Origin: Psychroserpens luteolus
Lineage (GTDB): Bacteria; Bacteroidota; Bacteroidia; Flavobacteriales; Flavobacteriaceae
NCBI RefSeq assembly: GCF_021032705.1
Contig: NZ_JAHVXI010000001.1
Span: 1,054,001 to 1,118,000, forward strand
Direction: 5' to 3'
DNA length: 64,000 bases
This document shows positions 54,091 through 63,357 of this stretch, in pieces. The notes under the pieces are model-generated. The model was not told the DNA's origin. It saw only the letters and a program-made list of their open reading frames with translations, and did not search any database. How positions within the stretch are numbered: position 1 is the first letter of the stretch; the number at the start of each line of letters is the position of its first letter. The position numbers were made by a program, and so were the translations under genes.

Positions 54091-54692
54091 TATACTTTAT
54101 CATGTATTTTAGTATGTTTCCCATAATTCCAAAGCGTTAAAATATCTGTGGCTACTTGAGCACCACTTCCTGAGGCTATAGCAAACTGACTTCTCCAACC
54201 TGCCAAAGTTCCGGCTACATACAAACCGTCATCAATCAAATGATTGTCATTCTTTAACCAAATACGATTTTTTTCCAGATTGGCTCTTGGATGAGGTTCG
54301 ATATAGTCTTCCAATCCTTTAATCGTAATAAGATTGGTATAACCTACTGAAATCACAACAATTTTGGAGGTATAGGTGTTTTTATTGGTAGCAATTATAA
54401 ATCCTTCTGAAGACTTTGCGACCGATTTTACTTTTTCTTTGTCAATCTGTTCAACATGAGGATATAGGTTTTGCAGTTGTGCTTTTCCATGTTGTAGAAT
54501 ATCGGCTCCTAAAGTTCCAGGAGTTAATCCTAAAACATTATTAAACAAGGCATTTTGAAGATGCGATGTGCGTTGATGCATGACAATACCAATACGTTTA
54601 TGTTCAGCAAAGGGCTTGGATTTGGCAGAACCTAAAACCAAAGCACAAGACATACCTGCTGCTCCACCACCAATAATAAAAGCATCAAACAT
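54090..54692 (-). CDS. FAD-dependent oxidoreductase, single-domain (TrxR-like)
   Basis: The 200-residue protein has the N-terminal FAD-binding motif IIGGGAAGMSCALVL (residues 6-20) and the C-terminal FAD motif GLYVAGTLAGWRSQFAIASG, as in thioredoxin reductase. It lacks the central NADPH domain and the redox CxxC pair, which explains why it is about 110 residues shorter than TrxR. It may be a flavoprotein with a different electron donor. It lies between two small membrane proteins with 0-1 base gaps. Confidence 0.8.
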   Translation of the reverse strand: MFDAFIIGGGAAGMSCALVLGSAKSKPFAEHKRIGIVMHQRTSHLQNALFNNVLGLTPGTLGADILQHGKAQLQNLYPHVEQIDKEKVKSVAKSSEGFIIATNKNTYTSKIVVISVGYTNLITIKGLEDYIEPHPRANLEKNRIWLKNDNHLIDDGLYVAGTLAGWRSQFAIASGSGAQVATDILTLWNYGKHTKIHDKV

Positions 54693-54895
54693 TAGTCGCG
54701 TCCTTTTAATTTTTGATCTACACGTTTAGATAATCGTAAGATTTGTAAGAGTGCAACAGCACAAAGTGAGGCAAGAATTGTTATGAGAGCTACAATACTT
54801 TGTCCTTCAAATAAATTATCAAAGTCAAGTCTTGTTGCATTGTAAATAATGAGACCAAAAGCAATTATGGTCGCTAAAATGGTAAAATATTTCAT
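54692..54895 (-). CDS. small membrane protein of unknown function
   Basis: The 67-residue protein has two transmembrane helices (about 1-16 and 33-54) and a basic C-terminus (RLSKRVDQKLKGRD). Its last base overlaps the first base of the FAD-dependent gene, and a 16-base gap separates it from marC. No family is recognised. Confidence 0.62.
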   Translation of the reverse strand: MKYFTILATIIAFGLIIYNATRLDFDNLFEGQSIVALITILASLCAVALLQILRLSKRVDQKLKGRD

Positions 54896-54911
54896 CTGTT
54901 AAAACTATAAA

Positions 54912-55505
54912 TTATGCTAGTTCAAAAAGCGCTTTAATGTTGTGAGCAAATAATTTTACTGCGATAGCTAAAAGAATAACACCAAAAATTTTACGGATGA
55001 TGTTAATTCCGTTTTGTCCAATTAAACGCTCAATTCTAGCAGAGGTTTTTAGTACGATAAAGATAATGATAACATTTAGTATTACGGCAATAATGATATT
55101 CTCAATTCTGTATTCGGCTCTTAATGATAACAATGTTGTTAAACTTCCTGGTCCAGCAATTAATGGGAATGCCAACGGAAAGACAGAGGCTGTCATTTCG
55201 GTGCCTTCTTCCTGTTTATATAAGGTAATACCCAAAATCATTTCTAAAGCGATAAAAAATAAAATGAAAGCACCAGCAACGGCAAAAGAGTTGACACCAA
55301 CACCTAAAAACGAAAGAATTGTTTTTCCTAGAAACAAAAAGAATACCATAATGATACCAGCAATAATTGATGCTTTTTCACTTTCAATATGCCCAGCTTT
55401 TTTTCTTAAATCTATAATTATTGGAATATTTCCAATAATGTCAATTACAGCAAATAAGATCATAAATGCTGTAAAGATTTCCTTGAAACTTAATTGAATA
55501 TCCAT
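54912..55505 (-). CDS. MarC family integral membrane protein
   Basis: The 197-residue protein has six transmembrane helices and the MarC pattern: FMILFAVIDIIGNIPIIIDL near the N-terminus, PLAFPLIAGPGSLTTLLSL in the middle. MarC proteins are inner-membrane proteins; the original link to multiple antibiotic resistance has not held up, and their function is unknown. It is the first gene of a small minus-strand group and has a -7 box upstream. Confidence 0.87.
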   Translation of the reverse strand: MDIQLSFKEIFTAFMILFAVIDIIGNIPIIIDLRKKAGHIESEKASIIAGIIMVFFLFLGKTILSFLGVGVNSFAVAGAFILFFIALEMILGITLYKQEEGTEMTASVFPLAFPLIAGPGSLTTLLSLRAEYRIENIIIAVILNVIIIFIVLKTSARIERLIGQNGINIIRKIFGVILLAIAVKLFAHNIKALFELA

Positions 55506-55522
55506 GATTCGTATATTTTCCG

Positions 55523-55530
55523 CAAAAGTA
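55523..55530 (-). promoter_or_regulatory. -7 promoter box of marC
   Basis: On the minus strand, TACTTTTG matches TAnnTTTG exactly and lies 17 bases before the marC ATG. Confidence 0.5.
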
Positions 55531-55576
55531 GTTCTTTAACAGAGATATATAACATTAAATAATCGTAAAGTTTGAC

Positions 55577-55584
55577 TATTTTTG
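55577..55584 (+). promoter_or_regulatory. -7 promoter box of the DUF3109 gene
   Basis: TATTTTTG matches TAnnTTTG exactly and ends 25 bases before the ATG at 55610. It is divergent from the marC promoter. Confidence 0.5.
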
Positions 55585-55609
55585 TCTGCAATATTTTTAT
55601 TATAACAGC

Positions 55610-56176
55610 ATGTTTCAGTTAGGAAAAACAATAGTTTCAGAAGACATTATCGAAAAAGATTTTGTGTGTAATTTATCTGCTTGTAAAGGAGCTTGCTGTA
55701 TTGATGGTGATGCTGGTGCGCCTTTAGATGATGAAGAGTCAAAAATTTTGAAAGACATTTACCCTAAAGTGAAACCTTTTTTACGTAAGGAAGGTATTGA
55801 AGCCATTGAGAAGCAAGGTGAATATATCACAACCGATTTTGGTGATTTGGAAACACCATTAATAAATGGAGCCGATTGTGCGTATGTTATTTTTGATGAT
55901 AAAAAAACAGCACTTTGTGGCATTGAAGAAGCTTACAATCAAGGGGTTATCTCATGGAAAAAACCAGTGTCTTGTCATTTGTATCCTATTCGTGTTAAAG
56001 CATATTCTGAGTTTTCTGCAGTAAACTATGATAAATGGGAAATTTGTGATGATGCGTGTGCTTTAGGAAAAGAATTACAAGTTCCAATCTATAAATTTGT
56101 GAAAGAAGCATTAATTAGAAAATTTGGAGAAGATTGGTATTCAGAATTGGAGAAAGTCGCAGAGAATTATCGTTAA
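55610..56176 (+). CDS. DUF3109 family Cys-rich protein
   Basis: The 188-residue cytoplasmic protein has an N-terminal Cys cluster (CNLSACKGACC near residues 20-30), then Cys residues in CAYVIF, CGIEEAY, CHLYPIRV and ICDDAC. This layout matches DUF3109, a family proposed to bind a metal or iron-sulfur cluster because it resembles YkgJ-type zinc/iron-chelating proteins. No activity is assigned. It ends face to face with the histidine kinase gene, with a 4-base overlap of stop codons. Confidence 0.87.
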   Translation: MFQLGKTIVSEDIIEKDFVCNLSACKGACCIDGDAGAPLDDEESKILKDIYPKVKPFLRKEGIEAIEKQGEYITTDFGDLETPLINGADCAYVIFDDKKTALCGIEEAYNQGVISWKKPVSCHLYPIRVKAYSEFSAVNYDKWEICDDACALGKELQVPIYKFVKEALIRKFGEDWYSELEKVAENYR

Positions 56177-58155
56177 GCAGTACGTAAAACGCTTGAGCGT
56201 GTTGGAATATCTACAATAACTTTAGTGCCTATAGGGTTTTGATTTGAATCGTATAAATCTTCTATCACAATTCTGTAGTCGTTAGTATAGCCTTTAGAGA
56301 AATTAGCAAGACGCGCTTTTGTGATTGCGATACCAACAGATTTTCGTTTGAGAAGCTTGTCTCGGTTAATTTTTTCGGCTTCTATTCTGCCAATACCATT
56401 ATCGGTTATAGAGATACTTACATAATCTTCTTCGATGCGATAGACATGTAAAGTTATCTTTTTATCATTTGCTTTTGATGATAGACCATGCCACAGCGCA
56501 TTCTCTAAAAACGGTTGCAGTACAAGTGAAGGTACTTTTACATTGGCCGTATTAATATTGTCATCGATCTTAATCTGAAAATCTATCTCGTTAGAAAACC
56601 TAATATTTTCAATATTCATATAAAGCTGCATCGTGTCTAATTCATCTTCTAAGGAAATCTCTTTTTCTGAGGAGGCGACGAGAATTTTTCTAATGAGCTT
56701 AGAGAATTTATTTAAATAATAGACGGCATTCTCTTTTTCATTATTGATAATGTAAAGCTTGATCGAATTAAGAGAGTTAAAAATAAAATGTGGATTCATC
56801 TGACTACGAAGCATGTCTTGCTCAAGCGTTAAGATTTGCTTTTCTTGCTGTAACTGTCGGTGTCTGTAAAGTGAAACTAAAAGTCCAACGATTACCCCTA
56901 ATGCGAGCATAGAATACCAAAAAATCTTTTTATTGCGTTCTAACTTAGATCGTACAATTAAATTCTCATCTGCGAGCGCTTTTATCTCTTTGTTTTTTGC
57001 TTCGTTCTCATATTGAATGATGACATCATTAACATAACGTAAGTTGCGATCGTTATTTATGGTTTTCTCAACTTCAACAGATTCCTTATAATGATCTAAA
57101 GCTAATTGGTACTCTTTCGTCATATTATATAAATCTGAAAGATGTTTATCTGCTTCAACAATGGAGAGGTTAAGATTGTATGTTTTTGCGACTTGGAGTC
57201 CTTTCTTGAGATTGTCTTCCGAAGCAGAAAGATCACCCAATTCTTTTTGAACCCATCCCAAATTAATATAAGATGCTGCAATATAGAATTGATCATTAAT
57301 CGTTATTGCTTTAGCAAGTGCTCTTTCAATAATCACTTTAGCATCTAAATATTTACGTTGTTTTATATAGACTTGTCCAATGCTATTATAACAGATAACG
57401 CGTCCTAAATTAGAATTAATCTGTTCATTGAATTCTAAAGACAATTTATAATTACGAAGTGCATTTTCAAGCTCACCTTCGGCTTCATAGGCATATCCAA
57501 TATTTTGATAGTTGATTGCTAGTCCTAATCGATTGCCTGCCTTTTTTTCTATTTCTAGAGATTTCTCAAATTGCTTTAGAGCCAAATCATACTGCTCTAG
57601 AATAAGATAGATATTACCTATGCTATTTTGTGATACCGCAATATTATAAGATAGTGTTGGAGATGGGTTTTCTATTGATCTTGAAATATCTAAGGCTTTG
57701 GTATGAAAGTCTAAAGCAGGTTTTACCAAATCCATTCTTCGATAAGCCACACCTATATTATTAAGGCTTATAACTTTTAATTCTGTATTTTCAGCAACAT
57801 CCGCTAACGCTTTTGCTTTTTTATGCGCTTCGATGGATTGTTCATAATACGAGACATTTCTATAAATAACACCTAAAGCATTTAAGGCGTAACTCTCTGC
57901 TTCTGGATAATTAATGCTATTGGCTTTTTCAATAAGAATTTTTGTTTTTATACTATCATTGGAATACCTCTTGAATATAGAATCAATGCTAGTGTAACGC
58001 TTGGTTTTTGAAGCCAATAAGTTGATAATGTCCTGATCGAATTTTGATTGTTGGTCTTGGCCAAAAGATGCACTAGAATTAAAATAAAAGCATAGCACCA
58101 TAGGGAACAGTAAATGGAATAGTCTATGTTTCTTATTTAATTTTAGGGATTTCAT
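56173..58155 (-). CDS. TPR-sensor histidine kinase (LytS type)
   Basis: The 660-residue protein has a signal peptide, about eight periplasmic TPR repeats (about 60-370), a coiled-coil segment, one transmembrane helix (about 406-427) and a cytoplasmic His_kinase domain (LytS type) with HFIFNSLNSIKLYI near 455-468 followed by an HATPase region (DNGIGRIEAEK). It is the sensor partner of the LytTR response regulator encoded 14 bases upstream. TPR-type LytS sensors are common in Bacteroidota and their signal is unknown. Confidence 0.92.
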   Translation of the reverse strand: MKSLKLNKKHRLFHLLFPMVLCFYFNSSASFGQDQQSKFDQDIINLLASKTKRYTSIDSIFKRYSNDSIKTKILIEKANSINYPEAESYALNALGVIYRNVSYYEQSIEAHKKAKALADVAENTELKVISLNNIGVAYRRMDLVKPALDFHTKALDISRSIENPSPTLSYNIAVSQNSIGNIYLILEQYDLALKQFEKSLEIEKKAGNRLGLAINYQNIGYAYEAEGELENALRNYKLSLEFNEQINSNLGRVICYNSIGQVYIKQRKYLDAKVIIERALAKAITINDQFYIAASYINLGWVQKELGDLSASEDNLKKGLQVAKTYNLNLSIVEADKHLSDLYNMTKEYQLALDHYKESVEVEKTINNDRNLRYVNDVIIQYENEAKNKEIKALADENLIVRSKLERNKKIFWYSMLALGVIVGLLVSLYRHRQLQQEKQILTLEQDMLRSQMNPHFIFNSLNSIKLYIINNEKENAVYYLNKFSKLIRKILVASSEKEISLEDELDTMQLYMNIENIRFSNEIDFQIKIDDNINTANVKVPSLVLQPFLENALWHGLSSKANDKKITLHVYRIEEDYVSISITDNGIGRIEAEKINRDKLLKRKSVGIAITKARLANFSKGYTNDYRIVIEDLYDSNQNPIGTKVIVDIPTRSSVLRTA

Positions 58156-58169
58156 TTAGGGATTATAAA

Positions 58170-58904
58170 TTATAGCTTTTCTAAAAAGTCTGATTTACGC
58201 TGCCTTGCAACGGGGATTTTATGGTTAGACTCCATAACAACATAACCTTCGTTTTTGATGAACTCTTTTATTTTATTCAAGTTAATAATAAAAGAGTTAT
58301 GAATTCTGAAGAAGTAATGCTCTGGTAAAATAGCATTCACTTCTTTTAACTTTTTTGTAATGACAATATTTTGCTTTTTTGTTGTGACGATGGTGCTGTA
58401 ATTTCCATCAGACTCTACAAATAAAATGTCGTCTATGTCTAAAAATATTAACTTTCCGTCAGTATTGATAGTGATTTTCTTCTTGTCAAACCGTTCATTA
58501 AAACTCACTAAAACCTCTTCAATTTTTGAGGAGTTCACTAATCTAGAGTTAAATTTCTTTATTTTTTGAATGGTATCCTGTAAGTCGTCAGAATCTATAG
58601 GTTTTAATAAATAGTCAATGGCTTCATGTTTCAAGGCTTTAATAGCATACTCATCGTAAGCCGTTGTAATAACGACTGCAAAATCCTTGTTGGATAGCTT
58701 TTCAAGAAATTGAAAACCATCCATCGTTGGCATCTGGATATCTAAAAACAAACAATCGGGAGTATTGTTATTTAAATATCGTATCGCTTCATCAGGGTTA
58801 GAAAACGTTTCTATAATCTCTATGTCGTCGCTAAAATTTGTGAGTTCCCATGACAATCCTTGAATTGCTTTTGGTTCGTCGTCGACGATAACTGCTTTAA
58901 TCAT
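58170..58904 (-). CDS. LytTR response regulator
   Basis: The 244-residue protein has a receiver domain (phosphoacceptor Asp55 in LFLDIQMP, acidic pocket Asp8-Asp9, conserved Lys in LLKPIDS) and a C-terminal LytTR DNA-binding domain (about 145-244, ending VARQRKSDFLEKL). It is the likely target of the TPR histidine kinase encoded downstream. An exact -7 box TATCTTTG (58910-58917, minus strand) lies only 5 bases before the ATG, which would give an almost leaderless transcript. Confidence 0.92.
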   Translation of the reverse strand: MIKAVIVDDEPKAIQGLSWELTNFSDDIEIIETFSNPDEAIRYLNNNTPDCLFLDIQMPTMDGFQFLEKLSNKDFAVVITTAYDEYAIKALKHEAIDYLLKPIDSDDLQDTIQKIKKFNSRLVNSSKIEEVLVSFNERFDKKKITINTDGKLIFLDIDDILFVESDGNYSTIVTTKKQNIVITKKLKEVNAILPEHYFFRIHNSFIINLNKIKEFIKNEGYVVMESNHKIPVARQRKSDFLEKL

Positions 58905-59084
58905 AGTATCAAAGATAAACTATAATCCAATACTATGTTCGTATTATGTATAGTTAGCACTATTTCCTGTGTAATGTGTTTTAAAGATTGTGTTTGCCAC
59001 ATGCGTTACCAATTATACACTTTTTGTAACCAACCATACATATGGGAACTTTGAGTCTAAAAATATTTATCATATTTGAAATGA

Positions 59085-59197
59085 AATTAAGATGGTCAAT
59101 CAACTTAATCGAAAAATATAGAGTGATCGTGGGGATTCACTTTTTGATTAAATGCTATTAATCATTAAAAAGTCAGGCTCACACCTGACTTTTTTTA
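59085..59197 (+). ncRNA. candidate small RNA before terminator
   Basis: A promoter-like pair (TTG at 59051-59053 and CATATTTG at 59071-59078, 17-base spacing) is followed by a stem AGTGA/TCACT region, a stem GATTAA/TTAATC and a terminator hairpin ending at 59197. The layout resembles a small RNA of about 110 bases. Homology is unknown and the call is tentative. Confidence 0.3.
59171..59197 (+). terminator. orphan rho-independent terminator 1
   Basis: The 7-bp stem AGTCAGG/CCTGACT with loop CTCACA is followed by seven T. There is no plus-strand gene upstream of it for over 2.9 kb. Confidence 0.88.
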
Positions 59198-59270
59198 ATC
59201 TTAATTTCAATTAACACGACTTCATATTAGTAAATAGTTTTAGTTAGTTTAGTTAATTATTAGGGATAAA

Positions 59271-59299
59271 AGAGAGCAGTTCGTTGCTCTCTTTTTTTG
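59271..59299 (+). terminator. orphan rho-independent terminator 2
   Basis: The perfect 8-bp stem AGAGAGCA/TGCTCTCT with loop GTTCGT is followed by a T-run, 73 bases after the first. Confidence 0.88.
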
Positions 59300-59437
59300 T
59301 TCACTTTTTATTCGGTTTTGCAGAATAGAAATTTGCAGTAAACATCACTTGCGACTGACAATTTAATAGGATAATACTTACGTTTTTTAGTTCAACAAAA
59401 TTTTTATAAATGATTGACTATCAAGTAATTAAAAATA

Positions 59438-59485
59438 TTTTTAACAATTCTTTGATTTTTTTGCTAATTCTCTAATTGTTAAAAA
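59438..59485. promoter_or_regulatory. perfect 12-bp inverted repeat upstream of nrdB
   Basis: TTTTTAACAATT (59438-59449) and AATTGTTAAAAA (59474-59485) are exact reverse complements 24 bases apart. They lie 117-164 bases upstream of the nrdB ATG and could be a regulator site. AT-richness weakens the case. Confidence 0.4.
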
Positions 59486-59601
59486 CTTGTTGAAAAGGTT
59501 TCTGAAAAAACCCTAGAATATCTCATACATTTTTGAATCTTTGTTAGTCCCAAATCACACTAAAATTTTCAGCTTTTTTTTAATTTAAAAAACCAATTAG
59601 T

Positions 59602-60591
59602 ATGTCTCAAGTTGTAGAACCAATTTTACAAGAAAATAAAGATCGATTCGTGATTTTTCCAATTCAGCACCATGATTTGTGGGAATGGTATAAAAAATCT
59701 GAAGCAAGTATGTGGACTGCTGAAGAAATCGATTTACACCAAGACATTACAGATTGGACAGATAAATTAACAGACGATGAGCGTTACTTTATTAAGCATG
59801 TTTTAGCATTTTTTGCTGCAAGTGATGGTATAGTTAACGAAAATTTAGCTGAAAATTTCGTGAATGAAGTTCAATATAGTGAAGCCAAATTTTTCTATGG
59901 CTTTCAAATTATGATGGAAAACATTCACAGTGAAACCTATTCATTGTTAATTGATACCTATGTAAAAGACGAAAAAGAAAAAGCAATGCTTTTTAATGCT
60001 ATTGAAACATTTCCTGCGATCAAAAAGAAAGCAGATTGGGCATTAAAGTGGATTGAATCTCCAAGTTTTGCAGAACGATTAATCGCTTTTGCTGCTGTAG
60101 AAGGTATTTTCTTTTCTGGATCGTTTTGCTCAATTTTTTGGTTGAAAAAGCGTGGTTTAATGCCAGGTTTAACGTTTTCTAATGAACTGATTTCTCGTGA
60201 TGAAGGTATGCACTGTGACTTTGCAGTTCACTTACACGAACACCACCTCGTAAATAAAGTGCCTAAAGAGCGTATCAAAGAAATCATTGTTGACGCCTTA
60301 AATATTGAGAGAGAGTTTATCACAGAATCTCTTCCAGTAAGTTTAATAGGAATGAACGCTAAACTTATGTCGCAATACCTAGAGTTTGTAACCGATGGAT
60401 TACTTGCCGATCTAGGTTGTGAAAAAGTGTACAATACAGCAAACCCTTTCGATTTCATGGATATGATTTCGTTACAAGGAAAAACTAACTTCTTCGAAAA
60501 ACGTGTGTCTGAATATCAAAAAGCTGGTGTTTTGAATAAGGAAGAAGAAGAGAATAAATATGACTTTGGTTCAGATAATTTCGATTTCTAG
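59602..60591 (+). CDS. nrdB: ribonucleoside-diphosphate reductase beta subunit (class Ia, eukaryote-like)
   Basis: The 329-residue protein carries the diiron-tyrosyl radical cofactor. The segment [13 protein letters not shown] has iron ligands Glu106 and His109 and the likely radical Tyr113. The blocks [10 protein letters not shown] and [16 protein letters not shown] are closer to animal R2 than to E. coli NrdB, in line with the NrdBe group found in Bacteroidota. It lies 215 bases upstream of nrdA on the same strand; an AT-rich inverted repeat precedes it. Confidence 0.95.
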   Translation: MSQVVEPILQENKDRFVIFPIQHHDLWEWYKKSEASMWTAEEIDLHQDITDWTDKLTDDERYFIKHVLAFFAASDGIVNENLAENFVNEVQYSEAKFFYGFQIMMENIHSETYSLLIDTYVKDEKEKAMLFNAIETFPAIKKKADWALKWIESPSFAERLIAFAAVEGIFFSGSFCSIFWLKKRGLMPGLTFSNELISRDEGMHCDFAVHLHEHHLVNKVPKERIKEIIVDALNIEREFITESLPVSLIGMNAKLMSQYLEFVTDGLLADLGCEKVYNTANPFDFMDMISLQGKTNFFEKRVSEYQKAGVLNKEEEENKYDFGSDNFDF

Positions 60592-60759
60592 AACTAAAAG
60601 TTAATCAAAGACAGAATTGTTTTAATTGGCATATCATTTCCGAAGCTAATCAACTTCAGAACACATGGTTACTGCCAGTTTTAAATTTCAATATAAAAAC
60701 CTAATTAATTAACATACTATAAATCAACTCCCTGTCGATTTGTAGTTCCAACTAACCCT

Positions 60760-60784
60760 TTTTCTGAATCGTAGCTTCAGAAAA
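60760..60784 (+). promoter_or_regulatory. hairpin upstream of nrdA
   Basis: The perfect 9-bp inverted repeat TTTTCTGAA/TTCAGAAAA with a 7-base loop ends 22 bases before the nrdA ATG. It could be a leader hairpin or operator; no T-run follows, so it is not a terminator. Confidence 0.4.
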
Positions 60785-60806
60785 GAACTAAAAAAACGTG
60801 TAAAGT

Positions 60807-63287
60807 ATGTATGTAGTAAAAAGAGACGGAAGAAAAGAGCCAATCATGTTCGACAAAATTACGGCAAGAGTTCGTAAATTATGTTACGGACTTAACGAAC
60901 TTGTTGATCCTATTAAAGTGGCCATGCGTGTCATTGATGGATTATATGACGGTGTAACCACAAGTGAACTGGATAATTTAGCAGCAGAACAGGCCGCAAC
61001 AATGACAACAGCTCACCCAGATTATGCACGATTAGCTGCACGTATTTCTGTGTCTAACTTACATAAAAACACAAAAAAGACCTTTAGTGAGGTGATGACA
61101 GATTTATACACGTATGTCAACCCACGAACTGGTAAAAAAGCACCTTTATTAAGTGATGAGGTGTATAAAGTTATCATGGATAACAAAGATAAATTAGACT
61201 CTTCTATTATCTATAACCGTGATTTTGGTTACGATTACTTTGGGTTTAAAACACTAGAACGTTCTTACCTTTTAAAATTAAATGGTAAAATTGCTGAACG
61301 TCCACAACACATGTTAATGCGTGTGTCTATTGGAATTCATTTGGATGATCTAGATGCTGCAATTGAAACCTATGAGTTAATGTCTAAAAAATACTTTACA
61401 CACGCTACACCTACATTATTTAACTCTGGAACACCAAAACCGCAAATGTCATCTTGTTTCTTATTAACAATGAAAGATGATAGTATTGATGGTATTTATG
61501 ATACACTAAAACAGACAGCTAAAATTTCACAGTCTGCTGGAGGAATAGGATTGTCTATTCACAATATTCGCGCAACTGGAAGTTACATTGCTGGAACCAA
61601 CGGAACAAGTAATGGTATTGTGCCAATGCTAAAAGTATTTAATGATACAGCACGTTATGTTGATCAAGGAGGAGGAAAGCGTAAAGGAAGTTTCGCAATG
61701 TACATCGAACCATGGCATGCCGATATCATGAGTTTCTTAGACTTAAAGAAAAATCATGGTGCCGAAGAATTACGTGCACGTGATTTATTCTATGCGATGT
61801 GGATGCCAGACCTATTTATGAAACGTGTTCAAGAAGATGGTGAATGGACACTAATGTGCCCTAACGAATGTCCAGGATTATGTGATGTTCATAGTGAAGA
61901 GTTTGAAGCGCTCTATACAAAATATGAAACTGAAGGTAAAGGACGTAAATCAATAAAAGCACGTGAACTTTGGGAGAAAATATTAGAATCTCAAATTGAA
62001 ACAGGTACACCTTACATGTTGTACAAAGATGCAGCAAACCGTAAGTCTAACCAGAAAAACTTAGGTACGATTCGTTCATCAAACTTATGTACAGAGATCA
62101 TGGAGTATACGTCAAAGGATGAAGTTGCTGTATGTAATTTAGCATCGATTGCTTTACCTATGTTTGTGAAAAACGGAGCGTTTGATCATAAAGAGCTATT
62201 TAGAATCACAAAACGTGTGACTAAAAACTTGAATAGAGTTATAGATAGAAATTACTATCCTGTAAAAGAAGCTGAAAATTCTAACTTCCGTCATAGACCA
62301 GTTGGTTTAGGCGTTCAAGGATTGGCAGACACATTCATTAAATTGAGATTACCTTTTACAAGTGATGAAGCTAAAAAATTAAACCAAGATATTTTCGAAA
62401 CACTATACTTTGCTGCAGTTACAGCAAGTATGGAAGAAGCAAAAGCCGATGGTCCTTATGAAAGTTACGAAGGGTCTCCAATTAGTAAAGGAGAATTCCA
62501 ATATAACCTTTGGGGAATTAAAGATGAAGAATTAAGCGGACTTTGGGATTGGGCGAAATTGCGTAAGCAAGTCCTTAAAAATGGTGTTCGTAACTCTTTA
62601 TTAGTGGCACCAATGCCAACAGCATCTACATCACAAATTCTTGGTAATAATGAGTGTTTTGAACCATACACATCTAATATCTATACGCGTCGTGTATTGT
62701 CTGGAGAGTTTATCGTAGTGAATAAACATTTATTAGAAGATCTAGTAGAACTAGGGCTTTGGGATGAAGGATTGAAAAATGAAATCATGAGAGCGAATGG
62801 ATCTATACAAGGTGTAGATAATATTCCTCAAGATATAAAAGAGCTTTACAAAACAGTTTGGGAATTGAGTATGAAAGATATCATAGATATGTCTCGTCAT
62901 AGAGGTTACTTTATCGATCAGTCTCAATCACTTAACTTGTTTATGGAAGGTGCTACAATGGCAAAACTAACATCGATGCATTTCTATGCTTGGAAGAGCG
63001 GATTAAAAACAGGAATGTACTACCTACGTACGAAGAGTGCAGTAGATGCTAAGAAAGTGACCATTGCCAGAACAGAAAAAGCGCAACCTGTTGCTCAACC
63101 GCAACAAGTAGTAGCCGTTGATAATGTTGCCCAAAAGCAACAAAAAGCTGCTGAAACTGCTGCTAAATTTGCGAAGCAAACAGCAGAGAAAGTAGAGGTA
63201 GAACCTATGAGTGCAGAAGAAATGAAAGCGCTAATTGCTCAAGCTAAAGAAGGCGAAGGCGATGACTGCTTAATGTGTGGTTCTTAG
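60807..63287 (+). CDS. nrdA: ribonucleoside-diphosphate reductase alpha subunit
   Basis: The 826-residue catalytic subunit reduces ribonucleoside diphosphates. An ATP-cone domain (residues 1-90, [20 protein letters not shown]) is followed by the 10-stranded barrel with NLCTEI and the [17 protein letters not shown] active-site region. A flexible tail ends in CLMCGS, the shuttle cysteines. The N-terminal sequence is strikingly like animal RRM1, so it belongs to the NrdAe type, in keeping with nrdB. A linker rich in Gln, Ala and Lys (about 760-805) precedes the tail. A terminator follows. Confidence 0.96.
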   Translation: MYVVKRDGRKEPIMFDKITARVRKLCYGLNELVDPIKVAMRVIDGLYDGVTTSELDNLAAEQAATMTTAHPDYARLAARISVSNLHKNTKKTFSEVMTDLYTYVNPRTGKKAPLLSDEVYKVIMDNKDKLDSSIIYNRDFGYDYFGFKTLERSYLLKLNGKIAERPQHMLMRVSIGIHLDDLDAAIETYELMSKKYFTHATPTLFNSGTPKPQMSSCFLLTMKDDSIDGIYDTLKQTAKISQSAGGIGLSIHNIRATGSYIAGTNGTSNGIVPMLKVFNDTARYVDQGGGKRKGSFAMYIEPWHADIMSFLDLKKNHGAEELRARDLFYAMWMPDLFMKRVQEDGEWTLMCPNECPGLCDVHSEEFEALYTKYETEGKGRKSIKARELWEKILESQIETGTPYMLYKDAANRKSNQKNLGTIRSSNLCTEIMEYTSKDEVAVCNLASIALPMFVKNGAFDHKELFRITKRVTKNLNRVIDRNYYPVKEAENSNFRHRPVGLGVQGLADTFIKLRLPFTSDEAKKLNQDIFETLYFAAVTASMEEAKADGPYESYEGSPISKGEFQYNLWGIKDEELSGLWDWAKLRKQVLKNGVRNSLLVAPMPTASTSQILGNNECFEPYTSNIYTRRVLSGEFIVVNKHLLEDLVELGLWDEGLKNEIMRANGSIQGVDNIPQDIKELYKTVWELSMKDIIDMSRHRGYFIDQSQSLNLFMEGATMAKLTSMHFYAWKSGLKTGMYYLRTKSAVDAKKVTIARTEKAQPVAQPQQVVAVDNVAQKQQKAAETAAKFAKQTAEKVEVEPMSAEEMKALIAQAKEGEGDDCLMCGS

Positions 63288-63307
63288 TAATTAAGTGTTA
63301 ACTAAAA

Positions 63308-63333
63308 AGCATCTCGAAAGAGGTGCTTTTTTT
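63308..63333 (+). terminator. rho-independent terminator after nrdA
   Basis: The 8-bp stem AGCATCTC/GAGGTGCT with loop GAAA is followed by T residues. Confidence 0.9.
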
Positions 63334-63357
63334 ATAGTTGAACATATCTCTTATTAC

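Larger units (their letters stand above)
58905..59601. other. 697-bp gene-free region between LytTR regulator and nrdB
   Basis: The region holds the promoter of the LytTR operon at one end, two plus-strand terminators (59171-59197, 59271-59299) and a long inverted repeat (59438-59485) before nrdB. No gene of normal length is seen. A 26-codon ORF at 59081-59161 ends just before the first terminator but has no other support. Confidence 0.6.

Noticed and set aside
53608-54895. Frameshifted thioredoxin reductase
   Set aside because: The flanking small genes encode membrane proteins, not the missing NADPH domain, so the short flavoprotein appears to be intact.
54997-55497. 166-codon open frame on the plus strand
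   Set aside because: It is antisense to MarC, whose helices and family motifs are clear; the reverse translation is low-complexity and matches nothing I know.
59081-59161. 26-codon ORF (MKLRWSINL...) before the first orphan terminator
   Set aside because: Its ATG lies upstream of the likely transcript start for the promoter-like sequence just before it, there is no ribosome-binding site, and the peptide has no known features. I prefer a small RNA reading and do not annotate it as a gene.
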